Below, piece after piece: positions 30,053 to 39,039 of a DNA stretch of 64,000 nt. The notes under the pieces were generated by a model. The model was not told where the DNA came from. It saw only the letters and a program-made list of their open reading frames with translations, and did no database searches. The position numbers were made by a program, and so were the translations under genes. This stretch comes from Winogradskyella psychrotolerans (GTDB lineage Bacteria > Bacteroidota > Bacteroidia > Flavobacteriales > Flavobacteriaceae): assembly GCF_018860545.1 (NCBI RefSeq), contig NZ_JAHKPN010000011.1, positions 186,001 through 250,000 on the forward strand, given 5' to 3'. The stretch's first letter is position 1. Each line of letters opens with the position of its first letter.

Positions 30053-30844
30053 ATGGAAAAAAAACTACAAATTTTTTTAAAATCAGACCTACTTAACAAG
30101 TACTTGGTCGGAGACATTTCTTTGGATGAATCCAAAGAAGTTGAACACTTTATTTCTACGTATCCAGAAGTTGCTCAAGCTTATGAAAAACTTCAAGATA
30201 ATTTAGAAATTGTCGCAAAAGCAGGTGCTGTTGAAGCTCCTACTTATATTTTAGGAGATATTTTAGAATCTTTAAAAACTACTGAAGATACAAAAGTCAT
30301 TCAGTTAGCACCTCAAAGAAAAACACCTTGGTATAGTATTGCAGCGAGTGCAGCAGCTATATTATTTGCAGCAACGTCATTTATGCTCTATCAACAAAAT
30401 ATTGAATTGAACAGCGAAAACAATGTTGTTGTTGATGAGATTTTTGATTTAAGAAGCGATATTGAAAGTAACAATTCTAAATTAGACGAGTTATCTAAAG
30501 AATTGATGAAGCTGAACAATCCAGATTCTAAAAAGTATGTTATTAATGGTAATGAACGTGCTAAAAACTTAAAAACCGTAGCCTACATTAATCCTATTGA
30601 GAAAACGTCTATGATAGATGTTATTACGTTACCTCAATTACCAAAAGAGCAACAATACCAAATTTGGGCCGAGTTGCAAGACAGAATGGTTAATTTAGGA
30701 ATCTTAGATGAATCGGACCGCAAGTTGAAACAAATTCCATATATGGAAGATGCCTTAGCTCTTAGTATTAAAATAGGTACTAAAGGAGATAACGCAAATG
30801 AAAATGATACTGAAGTTGCAGAAATATCGTTAAAAGAAGAATAA
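30053..30844 (+). CDS. anti-sigma factor, RskA-like C-terminal domain
   Basis: A 263-residue single-pass membrane protein. An N-terminal cytoplasmic helical region (NKYLVGDISLDESKEVEHFI) should bind the sigma factor, without a visible zinc HxxxCxxC motif. One transmembrane helix (IAASAAAILFAATSFML) and a short coiled coil follow, then a periplasmic RskA-type domain (VITLPQLPKEQQYQIWAEL) . The ATG at 30053 is preferred to TTG at 30047. Pairs with the ECF sigma factor just upstream. Confidence 0.88.
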   Translation: MEKKLQIFLKSDLLNKYLVGDISLDESKEVEHFISTYPEVAQAYEKLQDNLEIVAKAGAVEAPTYILGDILESLKTTEDTKVIQLAPQRKTPWYSIAASAAAILFAATSFMLYQQNIELNSENNVVVDEIFDLRSDIESNNSKLDELSKELMKLNNPDSKKYVINGNERAKNLKTVAYINPIEKTSMIDVITLPQLPKEQQYQIWAELQDRMVNLGILDESDRKLKQIPYMEDALALSIKIGTKGDNANENDTEVAEISLKEE

Positions 30845-30890
30845 CACCTTTAATATTTTAAGCATTAAACACAGTATTTAAATACTCTAA

Positions 30891-30924
30891 AAAGAGGCGA
30901 AATAATTATTATTTCGCCTCTTTT
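30891..30924. terminator. bidirectional terminator
   Basis: Perfect 15-base stem AAAGAGGCGAAATAA / TTATTTCGCCTCTTT with a three-base loop between convergent anti-sigma and aquaporin genes. Confidence 0.85.
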
Positions 30925-30945
30925 ATAATACTAATTTTTCAGCTT

Positions 30946-31632
30946 TTAATCCTTAGAAAATAAGGTTTTATGAATAATACCTCCAGCTATAGCTCCGGCA
31001 ATTGGAGCTACCCAAAACAACCAAACTTGAGACAAATAAGCACCTTCAGCAAATAATGCCTGACTTAAAGAACGTGCAGGATTCACAGATGTGTTTGTAA
31101 TAGGAATACTGATTAAGTGAATAAGTACCAAAGCCAAACCAATCGCAATGCCTGCAAATCCTTTTGGTGCTTTTGGATAGGTACTACCTAAAATAACCAA
31201 TAGAAAAAAAGCGGTTAATACAAACTCTGCAATCAAAGCCGAAACCATACTATAACCGTCTGGCGATAACTCACCATAACCGTTTGCTGCAAAACCACCT
31301 ACTCCATCAAATCCTGATTTACCAGAAACAATAAGGTATAAAACCCCAGCTGCTGCAATACCTCCAATAACTTGAGCAATAATATAACCCAACAAATCTT
31401 TAGCTTCAAACTTTCCACCAGCCCAAAGACCAATAGACACAGCAGGATTAAAATGTGCTCCTGACACATGCCCAACGGCATAAGCCATAGTTAATACGGT
31501 AAGACCAAATGCGAGTGCGACTCCGACAAATCCAATGCCTAAATCCGGAATTCCAGCAGCAAAAATTGCACTACCACAACCACCAAAAACAAGCCAAAAC
31601 GTTCCGAAGAACTCTGCGAATAATTTTTTCAT
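30946..31632 (-). CDS. aqpZ: aquaporin Z
   Basis: A 228-residue water channel with six helices and two NPA loops (Asn62-Pro-Ala in HFNPAVS and Asn184-Pro-Ala in SVNPARS). The selectivity filter positions read Phe42, His172, Thr181 and Arg187, the AqpZ water-specific set, rather than the wider glycerol-channel set. Stands alone on the minus strand. Confidence 0.95.
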   Translation of the reverse strand: MKKLFAEFFGTFWLVFGGCGSAIFAAGIPDLGIGFVGVALAFGLTVLTMAYAVGHVSGAHFNPAVSIGLWAGGKFEAKDLLGYIIAQVIGGIAAAGVLYLIVSGKSGFDGVGGFAANGYGELSPDGYSMVSALIAEFVLTAFFLLVILGSTYPKAPKGFAGIAIGLALVLIHLISIPITNTSVNPARSLSQALFAEGAYLSQVWLFWVAPIAGAIAGGIIHKTLFSKD

Positions 31633-31738
31633 AATTCTGTAATTAATTGATTAGTAAAAATGTTTATTTAGTAATTAGGACACAGCTTCAACATTTTAAG
31701 TCACATCAAAATGAGCGAGGAAATAAATGTAAAAGCCT

Positions 31739-31746
31739 TATCTTTG
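31739..31746 (+). promoter_or_regulatory. -7 promoter box (TATCTTTG) upstream of the small Cys-rich gene
   Basis: TAnnTTTG match 108 bases before the 31854 start, leaving a leader of about 100 bases that contains a 14-codon open frame at 31767-31811. Confidence 0.4.
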
Positions 31747-31853
31747 CATTAAAATTAAACATTTAAATGAAACACCCTGACTTTCAAGGCTTAAAACAAA
31801 AGCTTATTTAAGGATGTTCCGTCTGGAAATTAAAATACAATAGATATAAACAG

Positions 31854-32057
31854 ATGAAATTACTATTACTTACATTAGGATTATTAGCGATTGCTGTAGC
31901 AGGAATAGCTATAAAAATATGGGCAAAAAAAGATGGTAAATTTGCAGGTACTTGCGCAAGTCAAAACCCTATGCTTAATAAAGAAGGAGAGGCTTGTGGA
32001 TTTTGCGGTAAATTACCTGACGAATATAAAGACTGTAGCGAACCACAACATTCTTAA
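31854..32057 (+). CDS. small membrane-anchored or secreted protein with four cysteines
   Basis: A 67-residue protein: an N-terminal hydrophobic helix (LLLLTLGLLAIAVAGIAI) and a short polar domain with Cys at residues 34, 48, 51 and 62 (GTCASQ; EACGFCGKLP; DCSEP). The CxxC pair with two outlying cysteines suggests disulfides or metal binding, but nothing proves it. Similar small proteins are common in flavobacteria. It lies 6 bases upstream of a glycosyltransferase gene. Confidence 0.7.
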   Translation: MKLLLLTLGLLAIAVAGIAIKIWAKKDGKFAGTCASQNPMLNKEGEACGFCGKLPDEYKDCSEPQHS

Positions 32058-32063
32058 GCATTA

Positions 32064-33176
32064 ATGGTAATTCCCTCAGTACTATTTTATGCATTTATTG
32101 CAGTTGTTAGTATTCAAATCATATATTATTTAAGTTTTCTTTTCTCTTTTAGTATCAAACGTGCCGAAACACGACTAAAAAAGCAGATACCTATATCTGT
32201 TATTATCTGTGCAAAAAATGAAGCAGAAAATCTAAAGAAAAACATTCCTCTAATTTTAAGTCAAAATTATTCGAGTTTTGAAATTGTTTTAGTCAACGAT
32301 AGTTCCTATGATGATACATTAGAAATTATGAAAGCTTATGAAGCTGAAAACAATGCTATTAAACTTGTTGATGTAAAAACAAATGAAGCTTTTTGGGGAA
32401 ATAAAAAATATGCACTCACCTTAGGCATCAAGGCTTCAAAACATGATTTTCTAGTATTTACGGATGCCGATTGCACACCAAATTCTGATCGGTGGCTGAC
32501 AGAAATAAGTAGTCATTTTTCAAACGAAAAATCTATTGTATTAGGTTACGGAGCTTATGTAAAAAAGAAGTTTTCGATCTTAAACAAACTCATTCGATTT
32601 GAAACTGTGATGACAGCTTTACAATATTTTTCTTATGCCAAAATGGGAACACCATACATGGGGGTCGGTCGCAACATGGCCTACAGAAAAGAGTTGTTTT
32701 TCAATAATTGTGGATTCAATAATCATATGTCTATTAAATCTGGTGATGACGATTTATTTATTAATGAAGTCGCTAATGCCTCTAACACAGCACTAAGCTA
32801 TACAAAAGAGAGTTTTACAATTTCAGAACCAAAAACAAGCTTTAAAACTTGGATACTTCAAAAAAGAAGACATATAAGTACGGCTAAATTCTACAAAAAG
32901 AAGCATCAGTTTTTATTAGGTCTATTTTACATTTCGAATTTATTATTTTGGATTTTAGGACTAACACTTCTGTTAGTAGGATTTTCATGGCCTTGGATTG
33001 TATTTTTATTAAGTATACGCTTTGCGGTTCAATGGTTGTGTTTTGGTTTTACAGCGAAAAAATTTGAAGAAACCGACCTCATTATCCTTATGCCAATTTT
33101 AGAATTATTTCTCATTACCACACAATTAAGTATCTTTATAGCTAATCTGATATCGAAGCCAAAGCATTGGAAATAA
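32064..33176 (+). CDS. membrane glycosyltransferase, family 2
   Basis: A 370-residue GT2 enzyme. An N-terminal membrane helix (FIAVVSIQIIYYLSFLF) is followed by the GT-A domain (ISVIICAKNEAENL; IVLVNDSSYDDT; the metal-binding Asp134-Ala-Asp136 in FTDADCTP; GDDDLFINE; and QKRRHISTA matching the Q/RxxRW region). Two or three C-terminal helices anchor it. It probably adds a sugar to a lipid carrier or surface glycan; donor and acceptor unknown. The next gene, an ECF sigma factor, overlaps its end by 10 bases. Confidence 0.88.
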   Translation: MVIPSVLFYAFIAVVSIQIIYYLSFLFSFSIKRAETRLKKQIPISVIICAKNEAENLKKNIPLILSQNYSSFEIVLVNDSSYDDTLEIMKAYEAENNAIKLVDVKTNEAFWGNKKYALTLGIKASKHDFLVFTDADCTPNSDRWLTEISSHFSNEKSIVLGYGAYVKKKFSILNKLIRFETVMTALQYFSYAKMGTPYMGVGRNMAYRKELFFNNCGFNNHMSIKSGDDDLFINEVANASNTALSYTKESFTISEPKTSFKTWILQKRRHISTAKFYKKKHQFLLGLFYISNLLFWILGLTLLLVGFSWPWIVFLLSIRFAVQWLCFGFTAKKFEETDLIILMPILELFLITTQLSIFIANLISKPKHWK

Positions 33177-33712
33177 AAGAAGCCATAAACAAGGCAAAAC
33201 ATAATAATCAAATTGCATTCAAATTTCTCCTTGATACCTTTTGGAATGATGTCTATGCATTTCAACTAAAACGCACCTTAAATGAAAATGATGCTGAAGA
33301 CATAACCATTCAGACATTTTCTAAAGCTTTCGATAAGATTAACACCTATAATGAAGATTATAAATTTAAAACGTGGCTGATTACTATTTCAAAAAATATT
33401 CATATTGATTTAGTCCGAAAACAGAAAAAAACTATCAACAACACGTCTAAAGATAACGAAGACAACTATTTTGATATTGTTGATAATTCACCAACACCTG
33501 AAGATAAGATCATAACAGAGCAAAATCTTGCCAATCTTTTGCGCGATATTAAAAAACTAAAACCGCATTATCAAGAGGTAATCAACTTACGGTATTTTCG
33601 AGAATTGAGTTACAAAGAAATTTCAGATGAACTCAAAGAACCTATTAATAACGTAAAAGTTAAACTTCTAAGAGCCAAAAAATTATTAGCCGAAATAATT
33701 ATTAAACGTTAA
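33167..33712 (+). CDS. ECF-type RNA polymerase sigma factor (second)
   Basis: A 181-residue ECF sigma factor with region 2 (AFKFLLDTFWNDVYAFQLKRT; NDAEDITIQTFSKAFDKI; FKTWLITISKNIHIDLVRK) and region 4 (ELSYKEISDELKEPINNVKVKLLRAKKLL). It starts at TTG 33167 inside the end of the glycosyltransferase gene, a 10-base overlap that implies coupled translation. Unlike the factor at 29508, no anti-sigma gene follows; lipA comes next under its own promoter. Confidence 0.9.
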   Translation: MEIKEAINKAKHNNQIAFKFLLDTFWNDVYAFQLKRTLNENDAEDITIQTFSKAFDKINTYNEDYKFKTWLITISKNIHIDLVRKQKKTINNTSKDNEDNYFDIVDNSPTPEDKIITEQNLANLLRDIKKLKPHYQEVINLRYFRELSYKEISDELKEPINNVKVKLLRAKKLLAEIIIKR

Positions 33713-33820
33713 TACGCCTACTTTTTCAGATCGAAAATTAATAATTATCATAACTCCAAATGGTATGAACTAATTATAAACGTTCACTATTTGAGAGCAC
33801 CCGCTTTATAATTTACTTTG

Positions 33821-33828
33821 TATCTTTG
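33821..33828 (+). promoter_or_regulatory. -7 promoter box (TATCTTTG) for lipA
   Basis: TAnnTTTG match 21 bases before the ATG at 33850; it excludes an upstream TTG start at 33826. Confidence 0.5.
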
Positions 33829-33849
33829 CTTGCAGAAATTGATAATTGC

Positions 33850-34722
33850 ATGGATACAAACGTTGCTTCAAATATTTTACCAGAACGCAAACCAAAATGG
33901 TTGAGAGTAAAATTACCTACAGGTAAAAAATATACAGAACTTAGAACATTAGTTGACAAGTATAAACTAAACACCATTTGCACGTCTGGAAGTTGCCCAA
34001 ACATGGGCGAATGTTGGGGAGAAGGAACAGCGACGTTTATGATTTTAGGAAACGTATGCACACGTTCTTGTGGATTTTGTGGTGTAAAAACTGGACGGCC
34101 AGAAACAGTAGATTGGGATGAGCCAGAAAAAGTAGCACGCTCCATTAAATTAATGCAAATTAAACATGCTGTCTTAACAAGTGTTGACCGTGATGACCTC
34201 AAAGACATGGGAAGTATTATGTGGGCTGAAACTGTAAAAGCAGTGAGACGTATGAACCCTGAAACAACTCTTGAAACCCTAATACCAGATTTTCAGGGTA
34301 TTGAAAAACACATCGATCGTATTATTGATGTAGCACCAGAAGTGGTCTCTCATAATATTGAGACCGTAAGACGTTTAACACGAGATGTTAGAATCCAAGC
34401 GCAGTATGATCGCAGTATGGGAGTTTTAAAATACTTAAAATCTCAAGGACAGCGCAGAACCAAATCTGGTATTATGTTAGGTTTAGGAGAAGAACGTGAA
34501 GAAGTTATACAAACACTCCACGATTTAAGAGCGCAGGATGTAGATGTGGTCACCATAGGGCAGTATTTACAACCGAGTAAAAAGCACCTACCAGTAAAGC
34601 AGTTTATAAATCCAGATCAGTTTGATGAATACAAAGCGATTGGTTTAGATTTAGGATTTAGACATGTAGAGAGTAGTGCTTTGGTGAGATCATCGTACAA
34701 GGCACAAAAACATATTAATTAA
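33850..34722 (+). CDS. lipA: lipoyl synthase LipA
   Basis: A 290-residue radical-SAM enzyme that inserts two sulfurs into octanoyl groups on lipoyl domains. The auxiliary cluster motif is Cys44, Cys49, Cys55 ([12 protein letters not shown]) and the SAM cluster Cys70, Cys74, Cys77 (CTRSCGFC). The C-terminal RSSY serine that ligates the auxiliary cluster is present (LVRSSYKA). Its stop codon overlaps the GAPDH start (TAATG). Confidence 0.98.
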   Translation: MDTNVASNILPERKPKWLRVKLPTGKKYTELRTLVDKYKLNTICTSGSCPNMGECWGEGTATFMILGNVCTRSCGFCGVKTGRPETVDWDEPEKVARSIKLMQIKHAVLTSVDRDDLKDMGSIMWAETVKAVRRMNPETTLETLIPDFQGIEKHIDRIIDVAPEVVSHNIETVRRLTRDVRIQAQYDRSMGVLKYLKSQGQRRTKSGIMLGLGEEREEVIQTLHDLRAQDVDVVTIGQYLQPSKKHLPVKQFINPDQFDEYKAIGLDLGFRHVESSALVRSSYKAQKHIN

Positions 34723-35717
34723 TGATTTCGATAGCCATTAATGGTTTCGGTCGAATTGGCCGTCGTGTATTTAGATTAGCATTAGAACATCCACAAATTC
34801 GTGTCGTAGGTATAAATGATTTGGCTGACACTAGAACTTTAAGTCATTTATTAAAATACGATAGTATACATGGAGTTTTAAAAGACGTTATTTCTTACGA
34901 TGAAGATCATATAATTGTGAATGAGGTGTCAATTCCATTATATAGAGAATCTCATCCAAGAAACATTAATTGGTCTAAAGTTCAGCCGAGTTTTGTTATT
35001 GAATCTACGGGTAAATTCAAAACAAAGGAAGACCTTCAATATCATATTAAGAATGGAGCCGAGCGTGTTATTTTATCTGTTCCAGCCTTAGAGGATGATA
35101 TCAAAACTATTGTATTAGGTGTAAACGACAACAGTATTGACGGTACAGAAACGATTCTTTCAAACGCCTCTTGCACCACTAATAATGCTGCACCCATGAT
35201 TGCTTTAATAAAAGCGCATTTGGGCATAAAACAAGCTTACATCACCACTATACATTCATATACAACCGACCAAAGTCTACACGATCAGCCTCATAAAGAT
35301 TTAAGACGTGCAAGAGCCGCTGGACAATCTATTGTGCCAACTACAACAGGAGCCGCTAAAGCCCTGACAAAAATTTTTCCCGATTTATCTGATGTTATAG
35401 GAGGATGTGGTATTAGAGTGCCTGTTGCCAACGGTTCTTTAACCGATATTACTATAAATGTAGAGCAACCTACAACCATTGAAGCCGTAAATGATATATT
35501 TAAAAATGCAGCTAATAATGAACTCATAGGTATTTTAGAATACACGGAAGACCCTATTGTATCAATAGATATTGTAGGTAATCCACATTCATGTATCTTC
35601 GATTCACAGATGACTTCCGTTATAGGAAACATGGTAAAAATAGTGGGCTGGTACGATAATGAAACAGGCTATAGTTCAAGAATTTTGGATTTAATTTACA
35701 ATTTATCGGACAAATAA
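34722..35717 (+). CDS. gap: type I glyceraldehyde-3-phosphate dehydrogenase
   Basis: A 331-residue GAPDH. NAD-binding INGFGRIGRRVFR with Asp33 (INDLAD), which favours NAD, the active-site Cys151 in NASCTTNNAAP, His178 in TIHSY, and the closing WYDNETGYSSR. It oxidises glyceraldehyde 3-phosphate in glycolysis, or runs in reverse. Coupled to lipA through a one-base overlap. Whether it is the main or a secondary GAPDH of the genome cannot be told from here. Confidence 0.95.
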   Translation: MISIAINGFGRIGRRVFRLALEHPQIRVVGINDLADTRTLSHLLKYDSIHGVLKDVISYDEDHIIVNEVSIPLYRESHPRNINWSKVQPSFVIESTGKFKTKEDLQYHIKNGAERVILSVPALEDDIKTIVLGVNDNSIDGTETILSNASCTTNNAAPMIALIKAHLGIKQAYITTIHSYTTDQSLHDQPHKDLRRARAAGQSIVPTTTGAAKALTKIFPDLSDVIGGCGIRVPVANGSLTDITINVEQPTTIEAVNDIFKNAANNELIGILEYTEDPIVSIDIVGNPHSCIFDSQMTSVIGNMVKIVGWYDNETGYSSRILDLIYNLSDK

Positions 35718-35739
35718 ACACTTTTATCGAATAAATAAT

Positions 35740-35747
35740 TATATTTG
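35740..35747 (+). promoter_or_regulatory. -7 promoter box (TATATTTG) for the hybrid histidine kinase
   Basis: TAnnTTTG match 20 bases before the start codon at 35768. Confidence 0.45.
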
Positions 35748-35767
35748 TTTAAATTAAAGTGAGCTGA

Positions 35768-38008
35768 ATGTCCCAGATCAAATATTACATATTTGTTTTT
35801 TTAGCATGTTTTTGTAGTCTTATTTTCGCGCAACAAGATGAAGCTGAGGATAAAGACATGCTCTCTTTGAGATTAAAAGAACATCTAAACCAAGCCAAAT
35901 TAGACAATGAACGTGGCAATTATTATAATGCCAAGGACAACTTGGATAAGGCATTAGATATCGCAGAAAAAATAGACGATAAAACTAGTCAAGGCACCAT
36001 TCACACCAAAATTGCCAAAGTTCAGTTTTTCGTTGGAGAAGAGGATCAAGCTACGGTTTCACTTAGTAAAGCCATTCAACTACAACGTGATAATAGTGAT
36101 TATAGCAACCTTGCTATTACCTATAATATTAAAGGTGTCATTTTTAGTACCCAACAAGAATACGACAAAGCACTAACCTATTACACTTCCGCTAAAAACC
36201 TATTTGAGCAAGTAGATAGAGAAGAGTACATCTCAGAAGTTACACTAAATGAAGCTAAAGCATATATTGCCCAAGAGCAATATGAAGAGGCTAAAACCAT
36301 GCTAGAACAAACCATAATTTTAGCTAAAAAATACGATCAGAAACATCTTCTAAGCAGTGCTTTAATTCAAAGCGGAAAAGTATATAGTGCGCTTAAGTAT
36401 CCAGAAATGGCTTTATCACAAACCGAAGAAGGTTTAGTCATAGCCCAATCACAAAATATTATTGAAAATATAAATGAAGCTTTTGTTACTCTAAGTGAGA
36501 TTCATGAACAAAATGGCAACTATAAACGTGCTCACGAGTACATTAAAAAACATATCCATTTATCTGACTCCATTTTAAATGTAAAGCGAGAAAACATCGT
36601 ATCTGGTATTTCAGGGCAATCTATTAACAATTATAAGGATGCTGAAAATGCGCAATTAAAAGCACAAATTACAGAAGTAAGTGCAGAAAGCGCGTTTACA
36701 AGGATAACAACAATCCTAAGTATCGCTTTAATTACAATTTTATCGCTTTTAACTTTATCGTTATATAAAAATAACAATATAAGACTGAATACCAACACTA
36801 TGCTTCACAAAAAGAATGATGAACTTATTGTTGCAAAAGAAAAAGCAGAATTAGCCTCTAAAACAAAAGCTAACTTCTTATCTACAGTCACTCATGAGTT
36901 ACGTACACCATTGTATGCTGTAACCGGACTTACGAATATGTTATTAGATGAAGATCCTAAAGAACATCAAGTTCCACATTTAAAATCCTTAAAATTCTCT
37001 GGAGATTACCTATTAACCTTCATCAACGACATTCTTCAAATTAATAAAATTGAAGCCAATAAAGTTGAAATAGATCCAGAACATTTTAACCTTAAAAACA
37101 AATTAGAAAATGTAATCTCAGCCCTTAGCAATTCAGCTAAAGACCAAGATACTAAAATTCATTTTGAATATGAAAAAGGGTTACCGGAGACATTTCTTGG
37201 TGACCAATTAAAAATTTCCCAAATCTTAATTAACCTGCTTGGAAATGCTATTAAATTTACAAAAGATGGAGACATCTGGGTGAGAACGTACAAAGTCGAT
37301 CTAAAAGACAATACGTACAAACTTCGCTTCGAAATTGAAGATAATGGCATTGGTATTACAAAAGAAAAACAAGAACACATGTTTGAGAGCTTCTCTCAAG
37401 GCTCCGTGCAAATCAACAGAAAGTATGGAGGTACTGGTTTAGGTTTATCTATTGTAAAAGGACTAATTCAAATTCTCAAAGGAAAAATAGATTTAAAGAG
37501 TGAGCTTGGTAAAGGCACAACATTCTTTTTTGAAATCCCTTTAGAATATGATGAAGTTATAGACAAAACCGAAGTAGTAGAAGTTAAAAAAGAAAATAAA
37601 ATGAAGGGATTAGATCTAAGCAACGTTAAGATTCTTATTGTAGAAGATAATAAAATCAATCAAATGATTACCAAAAAGATTCTTAATAAAATGGATCTCT
37701 ACTGTGATGTGGTTGATAATGGTGAAGCTGCAGTAGAACAGGTAAAAGAAGTGGCTTACGATGTCGTGTTAATGGACATCCATATGCCAGGTATTAGCGG
37801 ACTAGAAGCCACAAAAATCATTAGAACATTTGATAAAGAACTTACCATTTTTGCTCTAACAGCAGTAACATTAGAAGACAAAATGCACGAGTTTGGAGAG
37901 GCTGGTTTTGATGATATTATTTCCAAACCATTTAAACAAGATGATTTTGAAGATAAATTACACGCAGCGTTATCTGGAGAAAAAATAGTGTCGAGTTTCT
38001 TTAGTTAA
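35768..38008 (+). CDS. TPR-containing hybrid histidine kinase/response regulator
   Basis: A 746-residue membrane sensor. In order: signal peptide (about 1-22), five or six TPR repeats outside the inner membrane (about 25-270; for example AITYNIKGVIFSTQQEYDKALTYY), one transmembrane helix (about 310-335), a coiled coil, HisKA with His376 in TVTHELRTP, a HATPase domain (LLGNAIKFTKDG; IEDNGIGI; GTGLGLSIVKGL), and a C-terminal receiver with Asp670 in LMDIHMPG. No DNA-binding domain is present, so signal output must pass to another protein. Its 3' end overlaps the convergent lpxK by 8 bases. Confidence 0.93.
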   Translation: MSQIKYYIFVFLACFCSLIFAQQDEAEDKDMLSLRLKEHLNQAKLDNERGNYYNAKDNLDKALDIAEKIDDKTSQGTIHTKIAKVQFFVGEEDQATVSLSKAIQLQRDNSDYSNLAITYNIKGVIFSTQQEYDKALTYYTSAKNLFEQVDREEYISEVTLNEAKAYIAQEQYEEAKTMLEQTIILAKKYDQKHLLSSALIQSGKVYSALKYPEMALSQTEEGLVIAQSQNIIENINEAFVTLSEIHEQNGNYKRAHEYIKKHIHLSDSILNVKRENIVSGISGQSINNYKDAENAQLKAQITEVSAESAFTRITTILSIALITILSLLTLSLYKNNNIRLNTNTMLHKKNDELIVAKEKAELASKTKANFLSTVTHELRTPLYAVTGLTNMLLDEDPKEHQVPHLKSLKFSGDYLLTFINDILQINKIEANKVEIDPEHFNLKNKLENVISALSNSAKDQDTKIHFEYEKGLPETFLGDQLKISQILINLLGNAIKFTKDGDIWVRTYKVDLKDNTYKLRFEIEDNGIGITKEKQEHMFESFSQGSVQINRKYGGTGLGLSIVKGLIQILKGKIDLKSELGKGTTFFFEIPLEYDEVIDKTEVVEVKKENKMKGLDLSNVKILIVEDNKINQMITKKILNKMDLYCDVVDNGEAAVEQVKEVAYDVVLMDIHMPGISGLEATKIIRTFDKELTIFALTAVTLEDKMHEFGEAGFDDIISKPFKQDDFEDKLHAALSGEKIVSSFFS

Positions 38009-38999
38009 CAAAGCTTTTTACCGCTGCATTAAATTGTGCTGACTTGTCTATCTGTATTTCAATAGGCAAATAATACAATGCATCTTTTAAACTTCCATGA
38101 CTGCTTAACCTAACATAATCCTTTTCTGTAGTAATTATTAATGATTTTGAAGCCAAATTTTCAATATCAGAAGTCCTAAAATTATAATGATCACTAAATT
38201 CTAGATGATCGAATTTCAATCCCTTTTCAACTAAAAAATCAACCAATGGTTTTGCATTGGCTATTCCCGTAACTAAAGTAAATTCAGGTAACGCTTTTAA
38301 TTCTAACGTGTTGGAAGCTGAAATTACGCGTAAAGCATAGTCCACATAACTAAAATACACCTCTTGATGCTTATTGGCTTTTAGACACTTTATGACAGCT
38401 ATTTTCTCTTTATCTAAAAGGTTGTTAGGACATTTAGTAACTACAATCACATCGGCTCGTCCTGCGCCAGCACGAGGCTCCCGTAAATTTCCTGTAGGAA
38501 GAACGATATCTTTATAATAGAGATTATTGTAAGCGGTTAAAAGAATATTAAATCCCGCTTTTACTTTTCTATGTTGAAAAGCATCATCTAATAAAACTAC
38601 TTCAGGTTGAGGTTTCATGGCTCTAAGCGCTTCAATACCATTTTGCCTATCGGCATCAACAGCAACGGCAACCGCTTTGAATTTTCTATAAAACTGAAAA
38701 GGTTCATCACCAATACTATCTGCAGTTGCGTTTTCATCCGCTAAAACAAAACCTTCTGTTTTTCGTTTATAACCTCTACTTAGTGTGGCAAGTGACTTTT
38801 CATCTTTTAAAAGTCGAATTAAATATTCTATCATAGGTGTTTTTCCTGTTCCACCTGTACTCAGGTTTCCAACACAAATCACAGGAAAATCGTAAGACTT
38901 GGACGATTTTATTCCCATATCAAATAGCAAATTACGCAACCAAGTAATTACGAAATAAATGGGTACAATAGGAAACAATATGATGCGGATCAACTTCAC
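38001..38999 (-). CDS. lpxK: tetraacyldisaccharide 4'-kinase LpxK
   Basis: A 332-residue inner-membrane P-loop kinase that phosphorylates the lipid A precursor at the 4' position. A short membrane-binding N-terminus (RIILFPIVPIYFVITWLRNLLFD) is followed by the Walker A GNLSTGGTGKTP (about 44-55), LSRGYKR, VVLLDDAFQHRKV, and the later TEKDYVRL. Divergent from the Nif3-like gene with only 40 bases between them. Confidence 0.96.
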   Translation of the reverse strand: MKLIRIILFPIVPIYFVITWLRNLLFDMGIKSSKSYDFPVICVGNLSTGGTGKTPMIEYLIRLLKDEKSLATLSRGYKRKTEGFVLADENATADSIGDEPFQFYRKFKAVAVAVDADRQNGIEALRAMKPQPEVVLLDDAFQHRKVKAGFNILLTAYNNLYYKDIVLPTGNLREPRAGAGRADVIVVTKCPNNLLDKEKIAVIKCLKANKHQEVYFSYVDYALRVISASNTLELKALPEFTLVTGIANAKPLVDFLVEKGLKFDHLEFSDHYNFRTSDIENLASKSLIITTEKDYVRLSSHGSLKDALYYLPIEIQIDKSAQFNAAVKSFVN

Positions 39000-39015
39000 A
39001 GCAGCTAAATTATAT

Positions 39016-39034
39016 TATTTTTGAAACAAATATA
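39016..39034. promoter_or_regulatory. face-to-face -7 boxes for nif3-like (+) and lpxK (-)
   Basis: TATTTTTG at 39016-39023 on the plus strand and TATATTTG on the minus strand (bases 39034-39027) are only three bases apart in the 40-base divergent gap. Both match TAnnTTTG. Confidence 0.45.
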
Positions 39035-39039
39035 CACTT

